Under the pieces are notes generated by a model. That model made no database searches. It was not told the DNA's origin and saw only the letters and a program-made list of their open reading frames with translations. The position numbers were made by a program, and so were the translations under genes. Of a stretch of DNA of 64,000 nucleotides, positions 35,775-44,778 are shown piece after piece. Source of the DNA: Terrimonas_B sp041743125 (lineage in GTDB: Bacteria; Bacteroidota; Bacteroidia; Chitinophagales; Chitinophagaceae); NCBI GenBank assembly GCA_041743125.1, contig JBGTNK010000004.1, positions 14,046 through 78,045 of the forward strand, read 5' to 3'. Each line of letters opens with the position of its first letter. Position 1 is the stretch's first letter.

Positions 35775-37625
35775 ATGAAGAAATTTGGACTTGTTTTTTT
35801 TCTCCATTATTCTGCATTGGTGTTAGTTGCGCAGTCAGTTAATACGGGATCGGGTAATTACTGGCAGCAAAAGGTGAAATACATTATGGATATAGATATG
35901 AATGTGAATACTAATCAATTTACCGGAAAACAAAAACTGGTTTATTGGAATAATTCACCAGATACCCTTACCCAGGTATTTTATCATCTCTATTTTAACG
36001 CCTTTCAACCAGGCAGTATGATGGACACCAGGAGCCGGAGACAGGGAAGCGTACAAGTTGGAAATGGGGCAGATTGGGATTCCAGGGTTAAAGATAGAAT
36101 TCAGAATCTGAAGCCTGAGGAAACGGGCTATCAGAAAATAATATCGCTTAAGATGAATGGGCGTTCTCAAAGATTTGAAATTTTGGAAACCATTCTCCAG
36201 GTTAAATTGGATAAACCCATATTACCGCGATCGAAGGTGGTATTTGATATGGCCTTTGAGGCGCAGGTTCCATTACAAATCAGGCGGAGTGGTCGGGATA
36301 ATCCCACTACAAAAGTGAGGTATTCCATGAGCCAATGGTACCCGAAATTGTGTGAGTACGATAAAGCGGGATGGCATCCTACACCTTATGTAGCCAGGGA
36401 GTTTTATGGAGTGTGGGGCGATTTTGAGGTAAACATAACCATTGATAAAAGTTATATCCTGGGCGGCACCGGCTATTTGCAAAATGCAAACCAGGTTGGT
36501 TATGGGTATGAAGATGCCGGAACAAAAGTGGTAAGACCAACTGGTAGTAAACTTACCTGGAAGTTCACGGCTCCTAATGTTCACGATTTTATGTGGGCTG
36601 CAGACCCGGATTATAAACACATAACCAGAAAGGCGAAAAATGATTTGACATTTCACTTGCTTTACAAATCCTCCAACTCCTCTGCAGCCACCTGGGAAAA
36701 AATACTGGATGATGCCCAGAAAGCCTTGCCATTTATTGAAAAAACATTTGGTCCTTATACCTATAAACAATATTCATTTATCCAGGGCGGAGATGGAGGC
36801 ATGGAATATCCTATGGCTACATTGCTGGCCAGTCCGGGGGCCTGGCTGCACGAATGGATGCATAACTGGTATCATGGTATTATGGCTACTAATGAATCTC
36901 TTTATGCATGGATGGATGAAGGGTTTACTACTTATGCCGATAGCAGAGTGTCTGCTTTTTTAAAAAATGAATCAGATTCTGCTGAGCAGGCAGACAGTTA
37001 CAAAAGTTATTTCTCGCTGGTGAAAAGCAACAAGGAAGAGCCATTGACAACGCATGCTGATCATTATAATATGAATGCAGCCTATTCCGTGGCTTCCTAT
37101 TCAAAAGGAGCCGTCTTTCTGGAGCAACTGGGATACATCACCGGAGCCGCAACCAGGGATAAAATATTAATGGAATATTTTAAGCAATGGAAATATAAAC
37201 ATCCGGATGTATCAGATTTTATTCGCCTTGCTGAAAAGGAGAGTGGCCTTAAGTTGGATTGGTACAAGGAATATTGGGTGAACTCAACCAAAACTATAAA
37301 TTATGGGTTTGATAGCTTGTGGGAACAGGCGGGAAAAACAAGGATTCGTTTAAAAAGATTGGGACTTATGCCTATGCCTGTTGACTTGCAATTGACTTTC
37401 AAAGATGGCTCCACAGAAATGCATTATGTTCCTCTTGATCTCATGTTCGGTACAAAACCAAACGAAGGAAATAATGCTTTTAAAACTTATCCCCCGTGGC
37501 GCTGGACTCATGAGACTTATGTGATCGAAAGCGACCGAAGATTAGGCGAGATATCAATTGCTGAAATTGATCCGTCTCAAAGACTGGCCGATACAGAAAG
37601 GCAAAACAATAAATTAAAACTATAG
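35775..37625 (+). CDS. Secreted M1 family zinc metallopeptidase
   Basis: A 616-residue M1 aminopeptidase-like enzyme with a signal peptide (to about residue 20). Zinc ligands are H359 and H363 in HEWMH and E382, exactly 18 residues after the second histidine, as the HExxH-x18-E signature needs. The exopeptidase loop is GGMEYP instead of the textbook GAMEN, a common form in Bacteroidota. The N-terminal beta-sheet domain precedes it and the C-terminal part is short. The longer frame from 35718 adds a basic stretch without signal-peptide character, so 35775 is chosen. A weak hairpin follows the stop. Confidence 0.92.
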   Translation: MKKFGLVFFLHYSALVLVAQSVNTGSGNYWQQKVKYIMDIDMNVNTNQFTGKQKLVYWNNSPDTLTQVFYHLYFNAFQPGSMMDTRSRRQGSVQVGNGADWDSRVKDRIQNLKPEETGYQKIISLKMNGRSQRFEILETILQVKLDKPILPRSKVVFDMAFEAQVPLQIRRSGRDNPTTKVRYSMSQWYPKLCEYDKAGWHPTPYVAREFYGVWGDFEVNITIDKSYILGGTGYLQNANQVGYGYEDAGTKVVRPTGSKLTWKFTAPNVHDFMWAADPDYKHITRKAKNDLTFHLLYKSSNSSAATWEKILDDAQKALPFIEKTFGPYTYKQYSFIQGGDGGMEYPMATLLASPGAWLHEWMHNWYHGIMATNESLYAWMDEGFTTYADSRVSAFLKNESDSAEQADSYKSYFSLVKSNKEEPLTTHADHYNMNAAYSVASYSKGAVFLEQLGYITGAATRDKILMEYFKQWKYKHPDVSDFIRLAEKESGLKLDWYKEYWVNSTKTINYGFDSLWEQAGKTRIRLKRLGLMPMPVDLQLTFKDGSTEMHYVPLDLMFGTKPNEGNNAFKTYPPWRWTHETYVIESDRRLGEISIAEIDPSQRLADTERQNNKLKL

Positions 37626-37635
37626 CATCTAAAAG

Positions 37636-37666
37636 AAAACCACCCGTAAAATAGGATGGTTTTTAA
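37636..37666 (+). terminator. Probable terminator of the M1 peptidase gene
   Basis: A ten-base stem with one mismatch, AAAACCACCC / GGATGGTTTT (37636-37645 and 37654-37663), an eight-base loop and a short T tail, ten bases after the stop. Confidence 0.5.
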
Positions 37667-37805
37667 TTTGATTAGGGCCCGTGAAAATGTTTTCTCAGGA
37701 TGGGCAGGTTTAGGGTCAATGGTAGAGAAATCTGTTAATGGGAGCGAAACTATAGGTTTTCCCTTTCTGTTCATATACCCTCTAAGTGGTATTTTTTGGG
37801 TTCTT

Positions 37806-38447
37806 TTACCGGCCAAAAAATTTGTTTACAGCTTCTACCCGGTTGGTTACATGGAGCTTTTCGTATATGTGATAAACATGTTTACGAACTGTTTCAGGGC
37901 TTATAAAAAGCTCTGCGCCAATTTCTTTATACATCAATCCCTTTGACAATTGTTCAAGTATATCTTTTTCTCTCCTGGTTAAAGTACTTAAACCTTCCCC
38001 ATCTCCTATTCCTGTGATCTTATTTTGAAATGCAGCAACCACTTTGCGGGCAATCTGGCTACTCATTGGAGCTCCACCCAGGTATAATTCTTTTATAGCT
38101 TCAAGCATTCTGGTGGGAGCGGTTTTCTTTAATATATAGCCGCTTGCTCCGGCAGTAAGAGCCTGGAAAATTTTTTCATCCTCTTCATAAACTGTGCACA
38201 TCATAAAATTGGTTTCGGGTATCTTATGTTTCAACTCTCTTACACAATCAATACCTGTTTCATCGGAACCCAGGTTAATATCCATTAAAACCACATCAGG
38301 CTTCAACAGCGGAAGACTGGCTATAGCTTCCTGGGCTGTACCTATAGTTCCGATACACCTAAAACCTTCAGCCATGCTAATGATCTCCTCAAGTGCATTT
38401 CGCAGGTCCCGGTTATCATCCACTACACAAACAGATATCTCCTTCAT
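37806..38447 (-). CDS. LuxR-type response regulator, orphan
   Basis: A 213-residue NarL/FixJ-family response regulator. The receiver domain starts with SVCVVDDN and has the phospho-acceptor aspartate D56 in VVLMDINLG. The C-terminal LuxR helix-turn-helix runs from STLTRREKDILEQLSKG to SPETVRKHVYHIYEKLHV. No histidine kinase is adjacent, so its partner is elsewhere or it is tuned by small-molecule phosphate donors. The ATG at 38447 puts the receiver at the usual distance from the N-terminus; a start nine codons upstream is less likely. Confidence 0.9.
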   Translation of the reverse strand: MKEISVCVVDDNRDLRNALEEIISMAEGFRCIGTIGTAQEAIASLPLLKPDVVLMDINLGSDETGIDCVRELKHKIPETNFMMCTVYEEDEKIFQALTAGASGYILKKTAPTRMLEAIKELYLGGAPMSSQIARKVVAAFQNKITGIGDGEGLSTLTRREKDILEQLSKGLMYKEIGAELFISPETVRKHVYHIYEKLHVTNRVEAVNKFFGR

Positions 38448-38500
38448 CCTATAAAGTTGAGTTTTTGCGTGCAATAAACCAATACTACTAAAAGGTAGTT

Positions 38501-39157
38501 TTAACGGGGTACAAACAATATATACTTATCTCTATAGAATTCTTCTTCAAAAATGCTTTTAATTTCTATTATGCGGGGACGGGTCTTACTTTCCTGTATT
38601 TCAAGAGCAAGGTCTCCGCCTTTCAGACAAATAAGACCATTCCGACTATAGGTGGGTTGAATATCCGGGGATGGGTCATTCATAAATGACTTAGTACTTC
38701 TCAATAAAGGTCTGCTCCATCTCCATAGATCTTTAAGCGGAGCTACTGCACGGGATACTACAAAATCAAATTTCCTGTTCTTTATATCTTCTATCCGGAT
38801 ATGCTGAGTAGTTAAGTTGGCCAGGTTAATTGCTTCAGTCACGTTGTTGACCACGTTCAATTTTTTTCCAATACTGTCTACTAAATGAAAATTTACTTCA
38901 GGAAAAAATATAGCTAGAGGAATACCGGGAAATCCACCGCCAGTTCCGAGGTCAATAATTTCTGCGCCTGCCGGGAATTCAAAGCACGCAGCAATACTTA
39001 ACGAATGGAGCACATGCTTTTCATATAAACTGTTAATATCCTTACGTGAAATGACATTGATTTTTTCATTCCATTCCGTGTAAAGATCTTTTAATGCCCC
39101 TAACTGCTGAATTTGGTTTGGGGTGAAATCAGAAAAATATTTCAGGATAATTTCCAT
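38501..39157 (-). CDS. rsmG: 16S rRNA (guanine(527)-N(7))-methyltransferase RsmG
   Basis: RsmG (GidB) methylates G527 of 16S rRNA. The 218-residue protein has the SAM-binding motif IIDLGTGGGFPGIPLA and the FHLVDSIGKK segment. The KFDFVVSRAVAPL strand-loop carries the conserved SRA motif of the family. It lies immediately downstream of a glycosyltransferase gene on the same strand, 33 bases apart, with no functional link expected. Confidence 0.95.
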   Translation of the reverse strand: MEIILKYFSDFTPNQIQQLGALKDLYTEWNEKINVISRKDINSLYEKHVLHSLSIAACFEFPAGAEIIDLGTGGGFPGIPLAIFFPEVNFHLVDSIGKKLNVVNNVTEAINLANLTTQHIRIEDIKNRKFDFVVSRAVAPLKDLWRWSRPLLRSTKSFMNDPSPDIQPTYSRNGLICLKGGDLALEIQESKTRPRIIEIKSIFEEEFYRDKYILFVPR

Positions 39158-39190
39158 ACTCCGATTGTACTACACTTTTAAAAGGTTGCA

Positions 39191-40312
39191 CTAATTCCAT
39201 CGCTTTGCTGGCTTTTTCCATAGTGCAGGCGCAAAAATGATATAATAAAAAAACATCCATAAGTCCAATAAAATGAACCAGGGCCACAGATCTTTTTCAT
39301 CCATTTTTTTCATAGCCTTTTTGAAAACAAAACCCACTGTAAATAAACGGATACCCAATAAGCCCAGGGCCAATTTCCAGCTAAACAGGATTATACTGCC
39401 AATCAACAGAGGATAAAAAATAAACTGGGTTACAAAATATAAACCCAGGAGAATTTTATGTTTTGATTTATAATATTTCGCCGTGGTATAATGCCTGGAT
39501 TTTTGTTTCAGCCAGCTACCCCATGTAGTTCTGGGTACCGACCGGGTAACGGCGTCCGGGTCAATAATCACTGCTGTATTCTTTTTTGTTGCCACTTTAT
39601 TGATAAAGAGGTCATCATCTCCACTTGGAATATGATTGATAGAGGAGAACCCTTTATTACGAAGAAAAAGATCTTTTTTGTAGGAAAGATTTCTCCCTAC
39701 CCCCATATAAGGGACACCCGCAAGAGCATAAGATAGATATTGCAATGCGGTGTGAAATGTTTCAAAACGAATGAACTTATTGAGGATTCCCGTCGTTTTA
39801 TGGTAGGCGCCATATCCTAATACGATCTCGATGTTACGGTGATATCCTTCCTGCATTTTTTGTATCCAATTCTCACTTGAAGGAACGCAATCCGCATCTG
39901 TCAGCAATAATACTTCATGCTTTGCTTCCCTTATTCCTATTGACAGAGGATATTTTTTACCGGAAATAAGCTTGGCTTCATGAGTTAGCTCTACCACGTT
40001 TAAGGATTTAAAAGTTTTTTTTAATTCCTGCAGAATATATTTGGAGTCATCTACTGAATTATCGTTTACTGCCACTACCTCCCAGGTACTGGGATATTGT
40101 TGAACTAAAATACCTGGCAGGTTACGGGCCAGGTTTTCATCCTCATCCCGGCTGCAGATAATTACTGATACAGGATGTTGTTGAGACTGCTCCCTTTCCG
40201 TGGGTTTATAAAATGCAACCCGGCTAAAAAACCAGGCATAATAAAATACTTGTATAGCAGTAGCAGTGGCAAAAGAATAGAATACGATCTCTCCCCAGTT
40301 AATGGTTGGCAT
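39191..40312 (-). CDS. Membrane-bound family 2 glycosyltransferase
   Basis: A 373-residue GT2 enzyme with an N-terminal transmembrane helix (~10-30) and two or three at the C-terminus (~290-360). The GT-A catalytic domain holds PVSVIICSRDEDENL, then VVAVNDNS, then VLLLTDADCVPSS (the DxD-type metal site) and SGDDDLFINKV (the acceptor-side ED-like motif). It transfers a sugar from a nucleotide sugar to an unknown lipid or polysaccharide acceptor on the cytoplasmic side. No cell-wall cluster surrounds it. Confidence 0.85.
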   Translation of the reverse strand: MPTINWGEIVFYSFATATAIQVFYYAWFFSRVAFYKPTEREQSQQHPVSVIICSRDEDENLARNLPGILVQQYPSTWEVVAVNDNSVDDSKYILQELKKTFKSLNVVELTHEAKLISGKKYPLSIGIREAKHEVLLLTDADCVPSSENWIQKMQEGYHRNIEIVLGYGAYHKTTGILNKFIRFETFHTALQYLSYALAGVPYMGVGRNLSYKKDLFLRNKGFSSINHIPSGDDDLFINKVATKKNTAVIIDPDAVTRSVPRTTWGSWLKQKSRHYTTAKYYKSKHKILLGLYFVTQFIFYPLLIGSIILFSWKLALGLLGIRLFTVGFVFKKAMKKMDEKDLWPWFILLDLWMFFYYIIFAPALWKKPAKRWN

Positions 40313-40389
40313 AGCGGCGAAGATATATAGTTTATGGTTTTTGCATTAAGGTTTGTAGTTATCTTGCACGGCTTATTATTCACATAGTT

Positions 40390-41529
40390 ATGGCGGCATT
40401 ACAATTTAAATTAGACCAGACAGACACAAATTCAAAAGCACGGACGGGAAGGATTAAAACCGATCATGGAGAAATATTGACTCCTATTTTCATGCCGGTA
40501 GGAACAGTAGGGAGTGTAAAGGCTGTAACACAACAACAACTGCTAAACGACGTAAAGGCACAGATCATCCTGGGTAATACTTATCATCTCTATTTGAGAC
40601 CCGGTTTAGATGTACTGGAAAAGGCAGGTGGCTTGCATCATTTCAACGGGTGGCATAAGCCAATTTTGACAGACAGTGGGGGGTACCAGGTTTTCTCATT
40701 GTCAGGAACCCGGAAAATAAAGGAAGAAGGTGTTACATTCCAATCGCACATAGATGGCTCCAGTCATCTTTTTAGTCCTGAGTATGTAATGGATATTCAA
40801 AGGATCATTGGAGGCGATATCGTCATGGCCTTTGACGAATGTCCGCCGGGCGGTAGCGATTTTTCATATGCCCAAACATCCATGGAGCTTACCCATCGCT
40901 GGTTAGACAGATGTTGGGATCGTTTTCATTCAACAGAAGACAAATACGGGTATACTCAAAATTTGTTCCCAATAGTGCAGGGGGGCACATTTAAAGACCT
41001 TCGGAAAGCCTCCTGTGAATTCGCAACCTCTAAAAATGCAACCGGTAATGCCATTGGAGGTTTAAGTGTAGGAGAACCCGAACCGGTGATGTATGAAATA
41101 TGTAACTGGTGTTGCGATCACCTGCCACAGGAGAAACCCAGGTACCTGATGGGCGTAGGTACTCCCTGGAATATGCTGGAATGTATTAGTATGGGAATAG
41201 ACATGTTTGACTGCGTAATGCCTACCCGAAACGGGCGCAACGCCATGTTGTTCACTACCAGTGGGGTTTTAAACATTGACAACAAGAAATGGGAGTTTGA
41301 TTTTTCTCCAATTGATGCGGGATTGGATTGTGAAGTAAGTAACTATTACAGCAAAGCCTACCTGCGGCATCTCATGAAATCGAAGGAGTTCCTGGGATTG
41401 ACGATTGCCAGTATCCATAACCTTGCCTTTTATCTTTGGCTGATGAAAGAAGCCAGGAGCCATATTGAAAAGGGTGATTTTGCAACCTGGAAAACAAATA
41501 TGACGGAAGTATTTAAGACAAGGCTATAA
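40390..41529 (+). CDS. tgt: tRNA-guanine transglycosylase
   Basis: Tgt swaps the wobble guanine of Tyr, His, Asn and Asp tRNAs for preQ1, the path to queuosine. The 379-residue TIM-barrel enzyme has D95 in TDSGGYQVFS, the FDECPPG loop and the nucleophile D274 in GIDMFDCVMPTRNGRNA. In the usual zinc site CxCxxC plus histidine, only the middle cysteine (C314) and H343 remain; the other positions are L312 and S317. The zinc site may thus be lost or altered, while catalysis appears intact. It is divergent from the glycosyltransferase. Confidence 0.95.
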   Translation: MAALQFKLDQTDTNSKARTGRIKTDHGEILTPIFMPVGTVGSVKAVTQQQLLNDVKAQIILGNTYHLYLRPGLDVLEKAGGLHHFNGWHKPILTDSGGYQVFSLSGTRKIKEEGVTFQSHIDGSSHLFSPEYVMDIQRIIGGDIVMAFDECPPGGSDFSYAQTSMELTHRWLDRCWDRFHSTEDKYGYTQNLFPIVQGGTFKDLRKASCEFATSKNATGNAIGGLSVGEPEPVMYEICNWCCDHLPQEKPRYLMGVGTPWNMLECISMGIDMFDCVMPTRNGRNAMLFTTSGVLNIDNKKWEFDFSPIDAGLDCEVSNYYSKAYLRHLMKSKEFLGLTIASIHNLAFYLWLMKEARSHIEKGDFATWKTNMTEVFKTRL

Positions 41530-41885
41530 TTTATATAGACCTTGCTTTTCTCCAAACTATAATCACCCGCAACGAGAAACCATTTTATTTATTAAAAAGA
41601 CCAACATAAACCCTGTTCATGGCACCGGGAAAAACAGGCACGTCAGTGGCTCATAAAATAACCTTGAGAAATAAATTAGATTATTTGAGCAGATAAAATA
41701 ATTTTGCGCAAGAAATCTCCTTTAATCATTACGGCGGTTCGCTTTGATTAAAAACTCCATTAGTAGCTCCGGACCTTAGCGGTAAAACAAATTCAATAGG
41801 TATCAAATCAAAATAATCTCAAATAACTATTGGATGTGTGTGGTCATTTTTCCGTAACAATCTTATTCAACAAAAATCAACCATT
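41530..41885. other. Non-coding gap upstream of the metacaspase cassette
   Basis: About 356 bases without a gene, terminator or recognisable promoter. Short frames exist in all readings, but none looks conserved. It sets the following three-gene cassette apart from the housekeeping genes. Confidence 0.4.
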
Positions 41886-42704
41886 ATGGAAAAAAAACTT
41901 GCCTTATGTATCGGGATCAATGATTATCCCGGAACAGGAAGCGACCTGTCCGGATGCATTAATGATGCGAATGATTGGTCCAAAATTTTTTCTCAAAGAG
42001 GCTTTACTGTAAAAAAACTCCTGGATAAAGAAGCTACCCGGAAGAATATTCTTGATGGAATGAAATCCCTTATTGATTCTGCTGTTAAAGGAGACTCCAT
42101 TATATTTCAGTATTCAGGCCATGGAACCTATATACCGGATAAGGACGGGGATGAATCAGATGGCACAGATGAATGTTTGTGTCCTTACGATTTGTATACC
42201 AAAGGCCCAATAACCGATGACGAACTAAACGATCTTTTTACCTCAAAAAAAAATGGTGTCAGGTTGGTATTATTTTCTGATTCCTGCCATTCAGGGACAG
42301 TTACCCGCTTTGCAACTGGTATTAATACATCCCCTGCATCCGGCAAAAAAGTGCAGGTTCGAAAAGTAAAATTTCTTCCTCCTGCAAATTTTCTATCATC
42401 AAAGGAGCTTAGCAAGCTGGGAATGGTAAGAACCTTCCGGCGTTCTTCCCCTCCCGGCAGATACGGTAGCCTGTTAATGTCGGGTTGCCAGGATGTAGAA
42501 TATAGCTATGATGCATTTTTTCAGAACAGGCCCAACGGCGCATTCACCTATGTGGCGCTGGAAACATTAAAACACATAAAACCGACTGCCACTTATCAGG
42601 ATTGGTTTAAAGCCATACGAAAAGTATTACCATCGCAACAGTATCCCCAATCACCCAATTTGTATGGATCAAGAACCATGAGAAACTGGAAGATTTTTTC
42701 TTAA
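41886..42704 (+). CDS. Metacaspase-like cysteine protease (peptidase C14)
   Basis: A 272-residue caspase-fold protein of the metacaspase (orthocaspase) kind. The start KKLALCIGINDYPG and the LSGCINDANDW helix match the p20 domain. The catalytic histidine is H79 in QYSGHGTY and the cysteine is C134 in SDSCHSGT. Acidic residues around DKDGDESDGTDE are placed like the calcium-binding acids of metacaspases. Cleavage after arginine or lysine would be expected from the family. There is no signal peptide, so it is cytoplasmic. It heads a three-gene operon-like set; a longer frame from 41838 lacks family residues. Confidence 0.85.
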   Translation: MEKKLALCIGINDYPGTGSDLSGCINDANDWSKIFSQRGFTVKKLLDKEATRKNILDGMKSLIDSAVKGDSIIFQYSGHGTYIPDKDGDESDGTDECLCPYDLYTKGPITDDELNDLFTSKKNGVRLVLFSDSCHSGTVTRFATGINTSPASGKKVQVRKVKFLPPANFLSSKELSKLGMVRTFRRSSPPGRYGSLLMSGCQDVEYSYDAFFQNRPNGAFTYVALETLKHIKPTATYQDWFKAIRKVLPSQQYPQSPNLYGSRTMRNWKIFS

Positions 42705-42758
42705 TGCATGCAGAATTGGTCAGGACTAAGATTTAAAAACCCCCTAAAATTTTTAACT

Positions 42759-43214
42759 ATGCTGTCCTTAATATTTATAAAGAGACTCCCGGTCATTTTT
42801 TTGCTACTTGGCATATCCTGGGCCTGCAGGGTAACTCTTGTTCCGGAATATAGTGCCCAATTAGAAGACCAGATTGCTTCGGCAGCAAAAGCCACAGATA
42901 AGCTCTACATAGAAATGCTTGATTTAACTGAAGGTGAAAGAACATATGATAAATTTAATGAGAAGTATAATGAAATAGAATCAGAGATAAATTCTATAAA
43001 ATTGAAAAATGAGGCACGGCCAAAAAATGCAAATTTTCTTGTCATAAATAAAAATTTGAAGGAAGCTTTTGAGGAAGCCAAAAAATATCACAAGGATAAT
43101 GCAACCCTGTCAAATGGAGAAGCCAGGGCTTACCAGGCTAGCCTTGCGGGATTTTGGAAGCCATTATATGTAGCAGAGATTGCGCTCAAAGATCCTTCCC
43201 GGTCAAATAAATAA
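42759..43214 (+). CDS. Small helical lipoprotein of the metacaspase cassette
   Basis: A 151-residue predicted lipoprotein. A hydrophobic stretch (LPVIFLLLGISWAC) ends in a cysteine (C23) that fits a lipobox, though less strictly than usual. The mature part is mostly charged helices (YDKFNEKYNEIESEINSIKL, then NLKEAFEEAKKYHKDN). No known domain was recognised. It lies 54 bases after the metacaspase and 27 bases before the next gene, on the same strand. It might be a membrane-side target or sensor in the cassette, but this is only inference. Confidence 0.6.
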   Translation: MLSLIFIKRLPVIFLLLGISWACRVTLVPEYSAQLEDQIASAAKATDKLYIEMLDLTEGERTYDKFNEKYNEIESEINSIKLKNEARPKNANFLVINKNLKEAFEEAKKYHKDNATLSNGEARAYQASLAGFWKPLYVAEIALKDPSRSNK

Positions 43215-43241
43215 TAAACTCTCTAATTAAAACAAAAACTT

Positions 43242-43562
43242 ATGGCATTCGATTTTAACGAAGTGGTGGCACAAATGGCAGGAGCTGTGAAGGCTTCACT
43301 AAAAGATGATTGGAAGGTAGTAAAGGAAACAGCAAGTGCTTTTTTAACGGCCAGAAAAGACAGGCTTGAATTGCTTGCCAGTTTACGCCTGAATAATGAA
43401 ATAAGTCAGAAATTCTTTTTAAAAAGGCTGGAAGATGAAAAAAAAATATTTGAATCGGAACTTCATGCTGTTGCTATAATCACAAAAGCGGCCGCACAAA
43501 GAGCTGCAAATGCTGCTTTAGATATTTTAAATAATGCGGTTTCTGCAGCCTTGCCTTTTTGA
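43242..43562 (+). CDS. Small helical protein of the metacaspase cassette
   Basis: A 106-residue protein without a signal peptide. It is almost wholly helical in pattern. The N-terminal part is charged (AVKASLKDDWKVVKETASAF, then RKDRLELLASLRLNNE). The C-terminal ~30 residues are rich in alanine and weakly amphipathic (KAAAQRAANAALDILNNAVS). The alanine-rich end resembles neither a clear transmembrane segment nor a coiled coil. It could be an interaction partner, an effector or a protease substrate of the metacaspase, but no evidence separates these. It is the last gene before a convergent one. Confidence 0.6.
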   Translation: MAFDFNEVVAQMAGAVKASLKDDWKVVKETASAFLTARKDRLELLASLRLNNEISQKFFLKRLEDEKKIFESELHAVAIITKAAAQRAANAALDILNNAVSAALPF

Positions 43563-43697
43563 TGATTTTTTAAAGTTTGCATATCCCTTTTGTACGAGGA
43601 TACTATACAAATAAAATAGGTCCATGATTTTCATTTAAACTATTAACGGGGGAGAACCATTAATGTAGTTGTACCAATTTAGTAGGATTGTTGATTC

Positions 43698-44534
43698 TCA
43701 GGTTTCTTCCAACAGTTTAATACCTGTCTTTCCCAATTCAATTTTGCGCTTCTTATACAGCGCTCCGGTAGTCATTTTGAAGGTTTTTTTACTCATAGCA
43801 AAATAGGAGTATATTTCTTCGGGAGATGATTTGTCATGAAAAGGAAGGTAGCCGTTGTTTTCCTTTAAAAGGCGCAATACTTTTTCGCTTTCGTCTTCCA
43901 CTCTTTCATACCCGGGTTTTCCAGCCACCACATCTATTTTGTTTTCTGGTAATATTGTTTTTATAAATCCCGGAAAGTGATCCCCAATTTCAATATCCCG
44001 GTAAACTTCATTGAAATGAAGAAGGCCGGTATGTTTATTATTGATAATAACCAAATAGCCCAGGTCAGTCCGGCGATACACGACCAGGTCTACTACTTCC
44101 TTTTCTTTTATAGTCAGGGTTTCATTGGATAAATACGGATCAATTCTTTCCGTAGCAGCCATCCGGCCTGTCTGATCGTCCTGGTATATTTTAACCAGGT
44201 ATTCGCCCTGGGCCCTCATAAAACTTATTTGTTGCGATTTTGGAACAAATAAATCCTTCATTAATCCCCAATCCAAAAAAGCGCCATGATTAGTAGTGCT
44301 TACCACTTTTAATTTTACTATATCTCCCAGTATGCCCTTTGGTTCCAGGGTAGTGGCAATTATGCGGTCCTCGCCGTCATGATAAATAAACACTTTCAGT
44401 TCATCTCCTAATTTTGTTCCGGTGGGTACAAATCGCTTAGGTAATAGAATCCCATCCTTCCCATCATCCAGAAATACACCCATAGGTTTTTCCTTAATTA
44501 CTTTCAGCAAGTTGTATTCTCCAATCCTGATCAT
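43698..44534 (-). CDS. S1-like RNA-binding protein, CvfB type
   Basis: A 278-residue RNA-binding protein like CvfB/YitL. It has several S1-type OB domains: the N-terminal one begins YNLLKVIKEKPMGVFLDDG, a second appears as VKLKVVSTTNHGAFLDWGL, and a third as HTGLLHFNEVYRDIEIGD. The C-terminal ~75 residues form a winged-helix domain (NGYLPFHDKSSPEEIYSYF). In Staphylococcus aureus CvfB affects virulence gene expression. Its role here is unknown. It is convergent with the metacaspase cassette and has a -7 box close upstream. Confidence 0.87.
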   Translation of the reverse strand: MIRIGEYNLLKVIKEKPMGVFLDDGKDGILLPKRFVPTGTKLGDELKVFIYHDGEDRIIATTLEPKGILGDIVKLKVVSTTNHGAFLDWGLMKDLFVPKSQQISFMRAQGEYLVKIYQDDQTGRMAATERIDPYLSNETLTIKEKEVVDLVVYRRTDLGYLVIINNKHTGLLHFNEVYRDIEIGDHFPGFIKTILPENKIDVVAGKPGYERVEDESEKVLRLLKENNGYLPFHDKSSPEEIYSYFAMSKKTFKMTTGALYKKRKIELGKTGIKLLEET

Positions 44535-44556
44535 GCTTCAACTTATTTAATGTATG

Positions 44557-44564
44557 CAAAGGTA
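44557..44564 (-). promoter_or_regulatory. -7 promoter element of the cvfB-like gene
   Basis: On the minus strand this is TACCTTTG, identical to the grpE -7 box, 22 bases before the start codon. No exact TTTG lies 19-21 bases upstream, so only half the promoter is supported. Confidence 0.42.
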
Positions 44565-44778
44565 GGTAAACCTCAAGGCCTGCTTTTTAAAGGGCCTGAT
44601 CAATCTATTATTGGCTGTTTACCGAAGTAAAATATAGCTTTAACTGGTTTTTCCAATCTTTCACATTTCATTCCCGTATATTTCTTTTCCTTTGCATGCC
44701 TAACTGTCGGGTTAAAAATTTAGAAATTAAGGTTTCAAACAAAAAATTTGCCTCTGCTCCGGTATGCAGAATGGTGTC

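Noticed and set aside
41530..41885. A further gene remnant upstream of the metacaspase
   Set aside because: All frames were read; none gave a known motif, unlike the three remnants in the glycan loci.
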